A stretch of 64,000 nt of DNA from Corynebacterium sp. zg-331 (lineage in GTDB: Bacteria; Actinomycetota; Actinomycetes; Mycobacteriales; Mycobacteriaceae), in assembly GCF_014267345.1 (NCBI RefSeq), contig NZ_JACMYD010000004.1, positions 124,001-188,000 of the forward strand, read 5' to 3'. A model generated the notes under the pieces. That model searched no databases. It saw only the letters and a list, made by a program, of their open reading frames with translations, and was not told the origin of the DNA. The translations under genes and the position numbers were made by a program. Shown here one piece after another: positions 62,783 through 64,000 of this stretch (its first letter is position 1; every line of letters begins with the position of its first letter).

Positions 62783-63674
62783 GGCGAATCGGCTCCTCGT
62801 TGATCGTGGCCTGGGCAAGCAGGCCGTCTGTGATGTTCCACTGACCGAGGATCCTGGCGTAGTCCCCGGTCTCGATGAGATGCTGCATCGCCGAGGCCAC
62901 GGCGATGCTGAGTTCCGAATTCTTGAGGGTGGCAAACCCATAGGGGGCGGCCGCGATCATCGGGCCAACCTTCTCGATACTGCCGCCGGCCTTCTCGATG
63001 GCCCAGGAGGTCACGGGAGAATCGGCGGAGAGGGCGTCGGCCCGGCCCACGACGAGCGCGGTGGCCGCGGAATCCGAGGTGTCGTATGAGAGCACCTCGA
63101 TGGGCTTTTCCCCCCGAGCCACGCATTCCTCGCTCTTGGGACGCACGTCGTCCGTCTCCGAGACGGTGGTGCGTTGCACCGCCACGGTCAGCCCGCAGGG
63201 CTGTGCAGGATCGATGGGGTCCCCGTCTCCTCGCTGCGCCCACTGAATACCCGCGTAGAGGGTATTGACGAAGTCGTAGTTCTCCCGGCGCTGGGGGGTA
63301 TCGGTAAAGCCAGTCGCCCCCATGTCGATTGTGCCCGCGTCCACGGCCGGCAGGATCTTGGAAAAGTCCTGCTGGATAATCCGCAGGTCCAGGCCCATGA
63401 CGGAGGCCACCGCCCGGGCCAGATCCATCTCCATCCCGATGATATTTCCTGCGGAGTCCTTGAACTCAAAGGGAGGAAAGGGAGGATTGGTTCCGATAAT
63501 GAGCGCGCCGCGCTCCCGGATCTCCTGGGGAACCAGCGCCTGCACCTCGGGGGAGGCCTCCGGGGCGATGGATATCCAGCCCTCGGGAGTACCGGGTTCC
63601 TCGTTGGTCACGCACCCGGCCAGCGCCATCAGGGCGGCGAGGCCCGTGGCTGCGATCTTTCTTATCTTCTTCAT
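62775..63674 (-). CDS. Polar amino-acid ABC transporter, substrate-binding lipoprotein
   Basis: A 299-residue lipoprotein with lipobox LAGC (cysteine at residue 21) and a two-lobed SBP_bac_3 domain. Motifs LIIGTNPPFPPFEFKDSAGNIIGMEMDL (as landmarks at about 58-85) and MGATGFTDTPQRRENYDFV are typical of glutamine/glutamate/arginine binders. The ATG overlaps the stop of the upstream DUF368 gene by 4 nt, so translation is coupled across the operon. Confidence 0.92.
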   Translation of the reverse strand: MKKIRKIAATGLAALMALAGCVTNEEPGTPEGWISIAPEASPEVQALVPQEIRERGALIIGTNPPFPPFEFKDSAGNIIGMEMDLARAVASVMGLDLRIIQQDFSKILPAVDAGTIDMGATGFTDTPQRRENYDFVNTLYAGIQWAQRGDGDPIDPAQPCGLTVAVQRTTVSETDDVRPKSEECVARGEKPIEVLSYDTSDSAATALVVGRADALSADSPVTSWAIEKAGGSIEKVGPMIAAAPYGFATLKNSELSIAVASAMQHLIETGDYARILGQWNITDGLLAQATINEEPIRHA

Positions 63675-64000
63675 GCATTCTTCCCGCGATCCAGATAGAG
63701 AATACCGCCGACGATCGCCGCTCCGAGGGCGATGGCGGCCCAAACCGGTGCCCCCGCATCTGGCATCGGCCCATCCCAGGGCCACAGGGCGCGGAGGGAA
63801 CCAAGCATCAACCCGGCCATCACGGTGAGGGTCATCGTGTGGTGATCGCGCAGCATTTTCTCTAGGAGCTGGATAAATGCCGCCAAACCCACAGCAGCGC
63901 CGAGGATAAATACCGCGATCGCATCCCACTCACGGTGATGTAGCGCTCCCATCACAGGTTGGTAGAGTCCTAGGGTTAGAAGGAGGAAGGAACCCGATAA
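63671..64000 (-). CDS. DUF368 membrane protein, polyprenyl-phosphate transporter-like (5' truncated by window edge)
   Basis: The frame is open to base 64000, so the N-terminus is outside. The visible part begins LSGSFLLLTLGLYQPVMGAL and contains LEKMLRDHHTMTLTVMAGLMLGSLRALWPW, both characteristic of DUF368, followed by a final helix. Members of this family (PopT) have been reported to flip undecaprenyl phosphate back across the membrane. It is translationally coupled (ATGA) to the amino-acid ABC operon, an unexpected partner. Confidence 0.85.
   Translation of the reverse strand, partial: LSGSFLLLTLGLYQPVMGALHHREWDAIAVFILGAAVGLAAFIQLLEKMLRDHHTMTLTVMAGLMLGSLRALWPWDGPMPDAGAPVWAAIALGAAIVGGILYLDRGKNA

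Overview
The window is a GC-rich (roughly 64 %) stretch of chromosome from a Corynebacterium. Evidence for the genus is the gene order etfA–cysteine desulfurase–mnmA–ligA–gatCA–pfkA–gatB–ilvD–ilvBNC–serA–leuB–odx–gltX–ltbR/leuCD–mutT1–gpsA–ddl–thiL–ung–recG–rsmD–coaD, which I recall as the order in C. glutamicum and relatives. It is also supported by a leucine-regulator (LtbR-type) intergenic region, an ilv leader peptide close to that of C. glutamicum, and many genes that appear leaderless (TAnnnT hexamer 6-9 nt before the start codon, no ribosome binding site). I cannot name the species.

Layout. 1-9999: end of etfA, cysteine desulfurase, a membrane esterase followed by an MprF/aminoacyl-phosphatidylglycerol-synthase-like protein, a PTS permease with domain order A-B-C, mnmA, a MetE-like protein and a copper chaperone under a CsoR-like operator. 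10000-22600: a secreted protein, a DEDD exonuclease, ligA, an ACT protein, the amidotransferase gatC/gatA/gatB, pfkA, a BASS-family transporter, a YkvI-like permease and an aldo-keto reductase. 22600-39200: a secreted HNH nuclease, DoxX, a GT87 glycosyltransferase, then branched-chain amino-acid genes (ilvD, PH-domain protein, ilvL leader, ilvBNC), a zinc-type CDF exporter, a DUF262 protein, a lipoprotein, serA and leuB. 39194-40016: a type I-E CRISPR array of 14 repeats without cas genes in the window. 40017-48570: an unassigned stretch, a CPA1 antiporter, odx, a proline iminopeptidase, gltX, tRNA-Gln, two identical tRNA-Glu genes, a secreted esterase and the regulator ltbR. 48600-64000: leuCD, mutT1, gpsA, ddl, a double DUF3515 protein, thiL, ung, a DhaL/FakA-like protein, recG, rsmD, coaD, and an amino-acid ABC transporter operon led by a DUF368 membrane protein that runs off the right edge.

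How the genes work together. The window holds nearly all of valine/leucine synthesis (ilvD, ilvBN, ilvC, leuB, leuCD; leuA and ilvE are not here) with its control elements: an attenuator before ilvB and LtbR-like palindromes before leuB and leuC. It also holds the indirect Gln-tRNA route: gltX, gatCAB, tRNA-Gln and tRNA-Glu. The cysteine desulfurase and MnmA form a plausible sulfur-transfer pair for tRNA thiolation. 

Most of the window is conserved core sequence. The accessory or odd parts are the CRISPR array and its flank (39136-40435), the segment between the tRNA-Glu copies (45820-46404), the giant hairpin at 7650-7705, the A-B-C PTS gene, the DUF262 gene and the secreted HNH nuclease. 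I did not find a clearly new multi-gene defence system. The strongest lead is the orphan array with a duplicated spacer, placed immediately behind leuB with no visible terminator between them.
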